Below are positions 6,474 to 12,444 of a stretch of DNA of 12,444 nucleotides, piece by piece. Source of the stretch: JAAEQG01 sp043803085 (lineage in GTDB: Bacteria; Planctomycetota; Phycisphaerae; UBA1845); the NCBI GenBank assembly GCA_043803085.1, contig JAZDKM010000105.1, positions 1-12,444 on the forward strand. The letters run 5' to 3'. Position 1 is the stretch's first letter. Each line of letters opens with the position of its first letter. The notes under the pieces were generated by a model. It ran no database searches. It was not told the DNA's origin and saw only the letters and a program-made list of their open reading frames with translations. The translations under genes and the position numbers were made by a program.

Positions 6474-7256
6474 ATGTTCGCCACGCAACCTAATGTAGGT
6501 GCCCGGCCGACGAGCCACTCTTCGTCTGCGCTGGGGCTTCATATTGCCCCGCTGGTGCTCGTGGCTCCGGGGAGTGTGTTTGTCCGGGTGGCCGAGAACG
6601 CACGTTATGGGTGGACGCTCGGGGCGCTGGTGCTGCTGACCACCTGGATCGGCTGGGCGACGGTGCAAACCGGGTTGATCGATCGGGAGGTCGAGAGAAA
6701 GACACTGAAGGCCCTGGCGGACCTGGAGCGCGAACAGAGCGATTTGCTGAACCGTTCCGAGCTATCCGAGCGGATGGAGAAAATCCGCAAATCGGGCGAG
6801 TTCACCAAGCTGATTGCCCGTGGCGCTACCATCCTGGCGCGTCCGGCGGTTCGGGTGGCATCGTTAGCCCTAATCGCCGCGTTGTTGTTCGCCGTGGTGG
6901 CGCTAGTGGGAAAGAAGCCCGATTACTCGACGCTCATAGCCATCTGCGTTTATTCCGCCGTAGTCGATTTGCTCGCGGACGGACTGCGTCTGGCGATGAT
7001 GCTGGTCTACCGCACGATGGAAGTGGACACTTCGCTCGGGCTGTTCGTGCCCGGCGCGGAGGGGTACCGGACGCTTAAGACGATCTTGTCGGCCGTCGAC
7101 CCGTTTTGTGCGTGGTTCTGGATACTGGTAGCCGTGGGCCTGGTAGTGACCGGCCAGCTTTCCCGGCGGGCGGCGGTGATGATCTGTGTGTTGTTCGGGT
7201 TGGTCGTTACCGGGGTACGCATGGTCCCCTTGCCGGCCGGTTGGCCGAATGGATGA
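6474..7256 (+). CDS. Yip1-family membrane protein
   Basis: This 260-aa integral membrane protein has five likely transmembrane segments at about 48-66, 126-146, 152-172, 207-227 and 233-250. A charged, probably helical region (70-115) lies between the first and second. The opening pattern PLVLVAPGSVFVRVAE and the DPFCAWFWILVAVGLVVTG...A segment match the bacterial Yip1 (PF04893-type) layout. Its function is unknown in bacteria. ATG 6474 is preceded by GGAG at 6464-6467; a TTG at 6462 is an alternative that would overlap that site. Its stop overlaps the next gene's ATG (ATGA at 7253-7256), so translation is probably coupled to the MacA-like adaptor. This suggests it is a membrane partner of the exporter rather than a bystander. 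Membrane topology is clear; the family call is moderate. Confidence 0.75.
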   Translation: MFATQPNVGARPTSHSSSALGLHIAPLVLVAPGSVFVRVAENARYGWTLGALVLLTTWIGWATVQTGLIDREVERKTLKALADLEREQSDLLNRSELSERMEKIRKSGEFTKLIARGATILARPAVRVASLALIAALLFAVVALVGKKPDYSTLIAICVYSAVVDLLADGLRLAMMLVYRTMEVDTSLGLFVPGAEGYRTLKTILSAVDPFCAWFWILVAVGLVVTGQLSRRAAVMICVLFGLVVTGVRMVPLPAGWPNG

Positions 7257-8638
7257 AGGCGGCGCGAGCCATGAAGAAGGTCTTGCTACTACTGCTGGTC
7301 GTGGTGCTGGTCGCTGGAGTATTCGGCCTGAACCGGCTGCGTACGCGGGAATCGGGCAAATCGCTGCTGCACGTGGCGGCGGCCGATCCGCTGTCCGTCG
7401 TGGTGACCCAACCGCAGCACCAGTCGATCGTGCGCAGGGTGCAGGCACCGGGTGATATCGAGGCGGTGTTTCAGGTGGAAATCAGCTCCGAGATTCCCGC
7501 CAAGATCGAGGAAATGCCCGTTGTTGAAGGCGACACGGTCCAGGCCGGGCAACTGCTCTGCCGGCTCAGTGACGACGAGTATGGGGCGACGGTCGAATCG
7601 GGTGAGGCGAGTGTGGCGCGGCTGCGTGCCGTCATCCGCCAAGCGGAGGCCGACCTCGAGAAGTGCCAACGTGACTGGGCCCGGCAGGAACGACTCCAGG
7701 AACGGAATGCCACCAGCGACAACGAATTGGCGGACTACCGCACCGCGCTGATTAAGTCAGAGGCCGCCGTGGAGGTAGGCCGGCACCAACTGGCAGAGGC
7801 GGAAGCGATGTTGCGTCGCGCGCGCGAGAACCTTCAAAAAACGGTGATCACTTCGCCGATCGACGGGGTGATCTCGAAGATCCAGGCCAAGCTGGGCGAG
7901 GTGGTCGTCACCGGGACGATGAACAACCCCGGCACGGTGATCATGACCGTCACGGACCTTTCGCCGATGCAGGTCAAGGCCCGGGTGGACGAAACCGACG
8001 TGCCGCTGGTCAAGACCGATCAGCCGGTGGATATCTTCCTGCCCTCCAATCCGCAGCGGGCGATTCCCGGCCGGGTCTTGCGGGTTTCGACCTCGGGCAC
8101 CCGACCGCCCGGCCGCGACGTGGTCACCTTCGAGACGCTGGTCTTGGTTGAATCGGACGATCCGGCCATCAAACCGGGCATGACGGCCAACGTCGAGATT
8201 CAGGTGGCGCGGAAGGACGACGTGCTCACCGTGCCGGTCCAGGCGGTGGTGCACCGTAAGCGCAAGGACCTGCCCGAGAAATTGGTCGAAGAGTTTGACC
8301 GCCGCCAGGCCGAGTTGGGCCTCGAACAGCGCCAAAACCGGGCCCAATACCTGCCGGTGGTTTTTTCCAAAGACGAGGGCCGCGCCCGGCCGCACCTGGT
8401 GCGTATCGGCATAGCGGATGAGACCCACGTGGAACTTCTCGAAGGTCTCGCCGCCGGGGAGACGGTGATCGTCGGGCCATACCGGAGTCTTGACCAGCTC
8501 AAGGACGGTACGGAAGTCAAATTGGAGGAGACCCAAGAGGGCGTGAAGCCGGGCGGCGGGGAAACCCAGGTCGCAAATGACGCGAAGGAAAAATCCGAAC
8601 GCGAGACCGAGGGCAAAGAAGTGGCCGAGACGCAATGA
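7253..8638 (+). CDS. MacA/HlyD-type periplasmic adaptor subunit
   Basis: This is a membrane-fusion (adaptor) protein that links an inner-membrane transporter to an outer-membrane channel across the periplasm. Its 461 residues run: N-terminal membrane anchor (8-25); first lipoyl half (about 72-105, IPAKIEEMPVVEGDTVQAGQ); long helical hairpin (about 112-195) rich in A/E/R; second lipoyl half TSPIDGVISKI...GEVV (200-218); beta-barrel domain (about 235-320, VKARVDETDV and IKPGMTANVEI); membrane-proximal domain (about 320-425, VLTVPVQAVVHR and GLAAGETVIVGP). A variable acidic/lysine tail follows. An inserted charged segment (about 336-365) splits the membrane-proximal domain. ATG 7253 overlaps the upstream stop as ATGA; ATG 7271 is an alternative that would shorten the protein by six residues. 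It is MacA-like because the next two genes encode a MacB-like ATPase and permease as separate chains. Confidence 0.92.
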   Translation: MKAARAMKKVLLLLLVVVLVAGVFGLNRLRTRESGKSLLHVAAADPLSVVVTQPQHQSIVRRVQAPGDIEAVFQVEISSEIPAKIEEMPVVEGDTVQAGQLLCRLSDDEYGATVESGEASVARLRAVIRQAEADLEKCQRDWARQERLQERNATSDNELADYRTALIKSEAAVEVGRHQLAEAEAMLRRARENLQKTVITSPIDGVISKIQAKLGEVVVTGTMNNPGTVIMTVTDLSPMQVKARVDETDVPLVKTDQPVDIFLPSNPQRAIPGRVLRVSTSGTRPPGRDVVTFETLVLVESDDPAIKPGMTANVEIQVARKDDVLTVPVQAVVHRKRKDLPEKLVEEFDRRQAELGLEQRQNRAQYLPVVFSKDEGRARPHLVRIGIADETHVELLEGLAAGETVIVGPYRSLDQLKDGTEVKLEETQEGVKPGGGETQVANDAKEKSERETEGKEVAETQ

Positions 8639-9495
8639 AGCAAGACGGCGACACAATACTGACACACAAGCAGTCGGGTGACGCCGATGAGGGGGCCATC
8701 GCGGCAGCCCTGTCTGGGCAGGCAGGGGTGGGAGGCGGGCACGATGGTCCATTCGGGTCCCCCACCTCTAAAGAAGTGGGCCACCCAGCCGCCGCGATCG
8801 CTCCCGACGGTGACGGCGCACCGCTTATCAGCCTGAGCGACATCACCAAAATCTACCGTGTGGGTCCCGAGCGGGTGCACGCCCTGGCGGGCGTCTCGCT
8901 GGAGATTGGGTCCAACGAGTACGTGGCCGTCATGGGCGCTAGCGGGTCCGGCAAAAGTACGCTGATGAACATTCTCGGTTGTCTGGATATTCCCACGTCG
9001 GGCGCCTACCGGCTGCGCGGCGCCGACGTCTCCAAGCTGTCTCAAACCAAGCTCGCCCGCATTCGCGGTCGGCAGATCGGGTTCGTCTTTCAGTCCTTCG
9101 AGTTGCTGCCGCGCACCACGGCCCTGAAAAACGTCGAGCTGCCGCTGGCCTACACCCACGTCCCGCACCGTCGTAAACGGGTCCTGGCGGCCCTGGAGCG
9201 GGTCGGCCTGAGGGATCGGGCCCACCATCACCCCAACCAACTTTCGGGTGGCGAGAAGCAAAGGGTCGCCATCGCCCGCGCCCTGGCGCAGCAGCCGGAC
9301 ATCATCCTGGCCGACGAACCGACGGGCAACTTGGACAGCGTCACGGGAAACGAGATCATGGATATCTTCGACGCCCTGCGCGCCGACGGCCAGACCATCA
9401 TCGTTGTCACCCACGAGCAGGACATCGCCCGCCGCTGTGCGCGGATCATCCGGCTGCGTGACGGACTGATCGAGTCGGACGAACGCCGTGAGTAG
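8635..9495 (+). CDS. ABC transporter ATPase, MacB/LolD-type, with N-terminal extension
   Basis: This 286-aa ATPase would power the FtsX-type permease encoded downstream. Motifs are Walker A GASGSGKST (101-109), Q-loop VFQSFELLP (151-159), signature LSGGEKQR (203-210), Walker B IILADEPT (223-230), D-loop GNLDS and H-loop H260 (VVTHEQD). All catalytic residues are present. Close relatives begin at about LISLSDITKIY (64-74), so the first 62 or so residues are extra: Gly/Ala/Asp-rich, without predicted structure, and partly encoded by a palindromic element (8708-8786). The start overlaps the adaptor's stop (ATGA, 8635-8638), which supports this ATG as real and the extension as translated. GTG 8749 does not serve as a start in this frame, and no in-frame ATG with a good Shine-Dalgarno is seen nearer the conserved domain. 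Confidence 0.93.
   Translation: MKQDGDTILTHKQSGDADEGAIAAALSGQAGVGGGHDGPFGSPTSKEVGHPAAAIAPDGDGAPLISLSDITKIYRVGPERVHALAGVSLEIGSNEYVAVMGASGSGKSTLMNILGCLDIPTSGAYRLRGADVSKLSQTKLARIRGRQIGFVFQSFELLPRTTALKNVELPLAYTHVPHRRKRVLAALERVGLRDRAHHHPNQLSGGEKQRVAIARALAQQPDIILADEPTGNLDSVTGNEIMDIFDALRADGQTIIVVTHEQDIARRCARIIRLRDGLIESDERRE
8708..8786. repeat. Palindromic element encoding part of the ATPase N-terminal extension
   Basis: A hairpin, CCCTGTCT/GGCAGGG-type (8708-8715/8720-8727, 8 bp with one G-U), is followed by outer inverted ends GGGTGG (8726-8731) and CCACCC (8781-8786). These enclose an inner stem CCCAC/GTGGG (8761-8765/8776-8780), which continues past one mismatch. It is translated in frame to a low-complexity, Gly-rich stretch (residues about 25-51) absent from typical ATPases of this family. 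Confidence 0.55.
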
Positions 9496-9520
9496 CTATC
9501 AGCTATCGGGGGTCAGTCCT

Positions 9521-9572
9521 GTAGCGGCCTGCGTCTCGCAGGCCGCCGGCCGGCGGGGATGCCGGACGCTAC
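9521..9572. repeat. Palindromic REP-like element between ATPase and permease genes
   Basis: This 52-bp element has inverted ends GTAGCG (9521-9526) and CGCTAC (9567-9572). Inside are a 10-bp hairpin GCGGCCTGCG/CGCAGGCCGC (9524-9533/9537-9546, TCT loop) and a second stem CCGGC/GCCGG (9546-9550/9561-9565). It fills most of the 93-bp gap and ends 4 bp before the permease's ribosome binding site. In the operon mRNA it could stabilise upstream segments or lower permease output. Confidence 0.8.
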
Positions 9573-9576
9573 GCCC

Positions 9577-9582
9577 AGGAGG
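9577..9582 (+). promoter_or_regulatory. Ribosome binding site fixing the permease start
   Basis: AGGAGG lies 6 nt before ATG 9589. This rules out the upstream in-frame ATG at 9559, which falls inside the palindromic repeat and has no such site. Confidence 0.85.
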
Positions 9583-9588
9583 TCGCCG

Positions 9589-10896
9589 ATGAGCACGGGT
9601 CGTCGAAATCCGCTCTTGTCCGCAGTGCGGTGGCTGTGGCGCGCACCGTGGCGTCTTCTTCGGCGAGTTTACCAGTCGGTCGAGACGGCGCTGGAGAACT
9701 CGGCGACCGCCCTGGTGCAGATTTGGGGCAACAAGGTCCGCTCCGTGCTCACCGTGTTGGGGATCATCATCGCAGTGACCTCGACCATTACGGTGGTTTC
9801 GGTGGTCCAGGGTTTCGGCAACTACGTCACCGACTTTCTCAAAGGCATCGGTACCAACACGATGTGGGTTTTCCCGCAGAGACCGGCCGGGGCGGACCTG
9901 GTGGGCATGGGCCATGTTGCGCTCACCCTGGACGATCTCAACGCCGTGGCGGAGCAATGCACCAAGCTCGGCCGCATTACGCCGGTGATCATCGCGCAAT
10001 GCACGATGGAATATGGGCGGGAGGACACTAAAAACATCCGCTTGTACGGGGTAGGGAACGATTTCCAGGCCGTCCGCAACTTCTACGTCGACGTGGGCCG
10101 CTTCTTCAGCCCGATTGACATCGACCATGCCGCCCAGGTCTGCTGCCTGGGACGCGACCTGCTCGAGAAGCTGCACTGCGACGAGTCGGTCGTCGGCGAA
10201 TACGTGCTGATCGACGGGCAGCGCTTCCGGGTGATCGGCCTGATCGAGAAGAAAGGCAGCTTCGCCGGTGAGAGCCAGGACAACGTCGTGCTCTTTCCCC
10301 ACACCACCGCCTTGAAGATGTACCCGCACCTCAAGGACGTCATCATCATTCTCACCGAAGCCGCTGACGAGAAGGCGGTCCCCGAAGCCGTGGCCGAGGT
10401 GACCTGCATTCTCCGCAACCGCCACGATCTCAAGCCGGGCCAACCCAACGACTTCGCCATCGAAACCCAGGACCAGTTCCTGAGCTTCATGAACAACGTC
10501 AAGACCTACGCCACCAGTGCCTTGGGCGGCATCGTGGGCATCTCGCTGCTGGTAGGCGGCATCGGCATCATGAACGTGATGCTGGTCTCGGTGACCGAGC
10601 GGACGCGCGAGATCGGGCTGCGCAAGAGCGTGGGGGCGCGCCGCCGTGATATCCTGCTCCAGTTTCTGACCGAGGCGACGGTGCTGGCCACGGTGGGCGG
10701 GACGATCGGCATCGTGCTGGGCTACGCCCTGGGGCACGTGGCCTCGCTGCACCCGAACATGGTGAAGGTTTCGGTGCCGTTATGGGCGGTGGCGTTGGCC
10801 CTGGGTTTCTCGGCCGGCGTGGGCATTGTCTTCGGGATCATCCCGGCGTTCAAAGCCGCGATCCTGCATCCCATCGACGCGCTACGGCACGAGTAA
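9589..10896 (+). CDS. MacB/FtsX-type ABC transporter permease
   Basis: This 435-aa permease has the classic type VII ABC layout. A cytoplasmic N-terminus leads to TM1 (about 52-75, VRSVLTVLGIIIAVTSTI), then a large periplasmic MacB_PCD-type domain (about 76-305). TM2 (about 310-333), TM3 (about 360-383) and TM4 (about 398-420) form the FtsX domain. GGIGIMNVMLVSVTERTREI and GLRKSVGARRRDIL (323-356) are the hallmark coupling motif of MacB/LolC/E permeases. The N-terminal ATPase domain of true MacB is absent because the ATPase is the separate preceding gene, the common arrangement outside Proteobacteria. The substrate could be a peptide, macrolide-like compound, glycolipid or lipoprotein. It is the last gene of the operon, ending 2 bp from the accD stop on the other strand. 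Confidence 0.94.
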   Translation: MSTGRRNPLLSAVRWLWRAPWRLLRRVYQSVETALENSATALVQIWGNKVRSVLTVLGIIIAVTSTITVVSVVQGFGNYVTDFLKGIGTNTMWVFPQRPAGADLVGMGHVALTLDDLNAVAEQCTKLGRITPVIIAQCTMEYGREDTKNIRLYGVGNDFQAVRNFYVDVGRFFSPIDIDHAAQVCCLGRDLLEKLHCDESVVGEYVLIDGQRFRVIGLIEKKGSFAGESQDNVVLFPHTTALKMYPHLKDVIIILTEAADEKAVPEAVAEVTCILRNRHDLKPGQPNDFAIETQDQFLSFMNNVKTYATSALGGIVGISLLVGGIGIMNVMLVSVTERTREIGLRKSVGARRRDILLQFLTEATVLATVGGTIGIVLGYALGHVASLHPNMVKVSVPLWAVALALGFSAGVGIVFGIIPAFKAAILHPIDALRHE

Positions 10897-10898
10897 GG

Positions 10899-11708
10899 CT
10901 ATTTGCCGCAGTAGTCGATGATGCGGGCGATTTCGCGGCCCAGGGCGGCGCGCGGCACGATCCGATCAATGAAGCCTTTTTCGAGCATGAACTCTGCGGT
11001 CTGGAAACCTGAGGGCAGTTCGGCGCGGATGGTGTTTTTGATGACCCGCGGTCCGGCGAAGCCCATCATGGCCCCCGGCTCGGCCAGAATCACGTCACCG
11101 AGGCTGGCGAAACTGGCGGCCACGCCGGCCGTGGTGGGATCGGTAGCGATGACAATATACAGGCCGCCCGCGTCGTCAAACTTGGCCAATGCGGCGGCGG
11201 TCTTGGACATCTGCACCAACGAGACCATGCCCTCCTGCATGCGGGCGCCGCCGGAGGCGGTGACCACTACGAAAGGGAGATTCTCTTCGGTGGCGCGTTC
11301 GATGGCCGCGGTGATCTTCTCCCCCACCACCGCTCCCATCGAGGCCATGATGAAGGAAGGGTTCATGACGCCCAGAATGACCGGGCGGCCGCGGATGTAG
11401 GCCTTGCCCACCACCACCGCTTCATACTCACCCGTGGACTTCTGTTGGGCGCGGATGCGCTCGCGGTAGGGGATGCGGTCCTTGAAGCGGAGCGGGTCGG
11501 TGGTGGACAGGTCGGACAAGAATTCCTCGAAAGAGCCCGGGTCGGTGAGTTGTTCGAGGCGCGTGCGGGCGTCGATGCGGCGATGGTAGTTGCACTCCGG
11601 GCAGACCCAGAGATTCGCTTCCACTTCCTTGCGATAGACCATAGCGCCGCAGGCCTCACATTTCTCCCACAACCCGGCGGGGACTTCAGTGCGTTCAGGC
11701 ATGATCAT
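10899..11708 (-). CDS. accD: Acetyl-CoA carboxylase carboxyltransferase subunit beta
   Basis: AccD with AccA transfers the carboxyl group from biotin to acetyl-CoA to make malonyl-CoA, the first step of fatty-acid synthesis. The 269-aa protein has the beta-subunit zinc ribbon, C17-x2-C20-x15-C36-x2-C39, followed by the crotonase-like carboxyltransferase core. Visible core motifs are NPSFIMASMGAVVGEK (116-131), ASGGARMQEG (151-160, oxyanion/CoA region), DPTTAGVAASFASLGDV (190-206) and GFAGPRVIKNTI (216-227). Its length is near the short end for the family. ATG 11708 or the ATG two codons later (11702) could be the start; GAGAG lies just upstream of both. It follows rpe on the same strand after 48 bp, probably in one transcript. 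No accA is in the window. Confidence 0.96.
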   Translation of the reverse strand: MIMPERTEVPAGLWEKCEACGAMVYRKEVEANLWVCPECNYHRRIDARTRLEQLTDPGSFEEFLSDLSTTDPLRFKDRIPYRERIRAQQKSTGEYEAVVVGKAYIRGRPVILGVMNPSFIMASMGAVVGEKITAAIERATEENLPFVVVTASGGARMQEGMVSLVQMSKTAAALAKFDDAGGLYIVIATDPTTAGVAASFASLGDVILAEPGAMMGFAGPRVIKNTIRAELPSGFQTAEFMLEKGFIDRIVPRAALGREIARIIDYCGK

Positions 11709-11756
11709 AAGCTCTCAGCGCTTCCGTACTAGCCCACGGGATCAAGACCAGCGAAG

Positions 11757-12444
11757 TCATGGGCGTCGTGCCTCGTACGCGGAGGCGGCCAAGCCCTTCA
11801 GCCGGGCCAGCGCCGCACCGGGATCGGCTTGGCCGAAGATGGCCGACCCGGCCACTATGGTATCCGCTCCGGCGTGGGTTGCCGAGACCACGGTGATCGA
11901 ATCCATCCCGCCATCGATTTCGAGCCGCTGGTGCGGACTGAGGAGGGTTCGCAGAAGCTTCACCTTGTCGAGTACGTCTGGGATGAACACCTGCCCGCCG
12001 AACCCCGGCCAGACGCTCATCACTAAGACTAGGTCAACGTCCGCCAGGATGCCTTCGATGGCGGCTACCGGCGTGGTCGGATTGAGCGAGACTCCGACGG
12101 CGGCACCCAGCCCACGGATGTGCTCGATGATCCGCCGCGGTTCGGGCGCCACCTCGATGTGAAAGGTGAGCAGGTCGCTCCCGGCCGAGACAAAGGATTC
12201 GGCATACTTGAGCGGCTCTTCGATCATGAGATGGACGTCGAAGAAAAGTTGACTGTAGGACCGCAGCGCTTCGACCACCGGCAGCCCGAAGGTGATGTTG
12301 GGCACAAAGTGGCCGTCCATGACGTCGAGGTGCAGCAGGTCGGCCCCAGCGCGTTCGACGATGGCGATGGACTCCGCCAGCCGGGCAAAATCCGCTGAGA
12401 GGATCGAAGGCGCGATACGTAACCGAGGCTCGCGAGGAAAGGGT
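11757..12444 (-). CDS. rpe: Ribulose-phosphate 3-epimerase, 5'-truncated at right edge
   Basis: Rpe interconverts D-ribulose 5-phosphate and D-xylulose 5-phosphate in the pentose phosphate pathway; it is a metal-dependent TIM barrel. Translating in frame past the first ATG (12320) to the edge gives RLRIAPSILSADF and LLHLDVMDGHFVPNITFG, the conserved N-terminus. The ATG at 12320 is therefore internal and the true start lies beyond 12444. The core elements are visible: H and D of HLDVMDGHF, H of FDVHLMIEEP, D of EIDGGMDS, and the phosphate loop VMSVWPGFGGQ. The usual residue before PGFGGQ is Asn, Glu or Tyr; Trp here is uncommon. The C-terminus is intact, with GADTIVAGSAIFG. It lies upstream of accD in the same direction. 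Confidence 0.95.
   Translation of the reverse strand, partial: PFPREPRLRIAPSILSADFARLAESIAIVERAGADLLHLDVMDGHFVPNITFGLPVVEALRSYSQLFFDVHLMIEEPLKYAESFVSAGSDLLTFHIEVAPEPRRIIEHIRGLGAAVGVSLNPTTPVAAIEGILADVDLVLVMSVWPGFGGQVFIPDVLDKVKLLRTLLSPHQRLEIDGGMDSITVVSATHAGADTIVAGSAIFGQADPGAALARLKGLAASAYEARRP

Noticed and set aside
9559..9588. Permease start at ATG 9559
   Set aside because: It lies inside the palindromic repeat without a ribosome binding site; ATG 9589 has AGGAGG six bases upstream.
8200..10752. Long minus-strand open frames (8200-9414 and 9499-10752)
   Set aside because: They lie antisense to the adaptor, ATPase and permease genes, whose motifs are unmistakable, and have no recognisable domains themselves.

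Overview
The window is GC-rich, densely coding DNA with eight complete and two edge-truncated protein genes. It looks like chromosomal DNA of a didermic environmental bacterium. The best guess is Planctomycetota or a nearby PVC-type lineage. That rests on the style of the genes (long FolC with a GTKGKGST P-loop, a Yip1/MacA/MacB-like operon) and on several unrelated GC-rich palindromic repeats, one of which encodes a protein string (GTAFQAVNHGQDARAT) that I associate from memory with such genomes. This lineage call is inference. No rRNA, tRNA, transposase or CRISPR array was seen.

Layout. 2-1699 (+) is the 3' part of a type III restriction-like helicase-nuclease, cut by the left edge and carrying an in-frame palindromic repeat. 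1816-2901 (-) is aroB, convergent with the nuclease gene, with a run of ten G residues inside its NAD-binding motif. 2902-3325 is a divergent aroB/folC regulatory region with a good sigma-70-type promoter and a structured leader. 3326-4741 (+) is folC. 4742-4861 is a convergent spacer with strong hairpins. 4862-5209 (-) is a small VOC/glyoxalase-fold protein. 5210-5513 holds two divergent promoters and a second palindromic repeat. 5514-6344 (+) is an apparently exported protein-L-isoaspartate O-methyltransferase.

6474-10896 (+) is one operon: a Yip1-family membrane protein, a MacA/HlyD-type periplasmic adaptor, an ABC ATPase and a MacB/FtsX-type permease. The first three genes are joined by ATGA stop/start overlaps. 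The fourth is separated by a spacer filled almost entirely by a 52-bp palindromic repeat. The operon probably builds an envelope-spanning MacAB-like export or lipid/lipoprotein-handling machine; no outer-membrane TolC partner is in view.

10899-11708 (-) is accD (acetyl-CoA carboxyltransferase beta subunit), convergent with the permease gene and only 2 bp from it. 11757-12444 (-) is rpe (ribulose-phosphate 3-epimerase), which lies upstream of accD on the same strand and runs off the right edge.

The most interesting cross-cutting signal is the set of four or five different palindromic elements at 162-210, 4794-4836, 5351-5410, 8708-8786 and 9521-9572. Two of them are translated in frame inside protein genes. 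The second is the slippage-prone G10 tract in the active-site motif of aroB.
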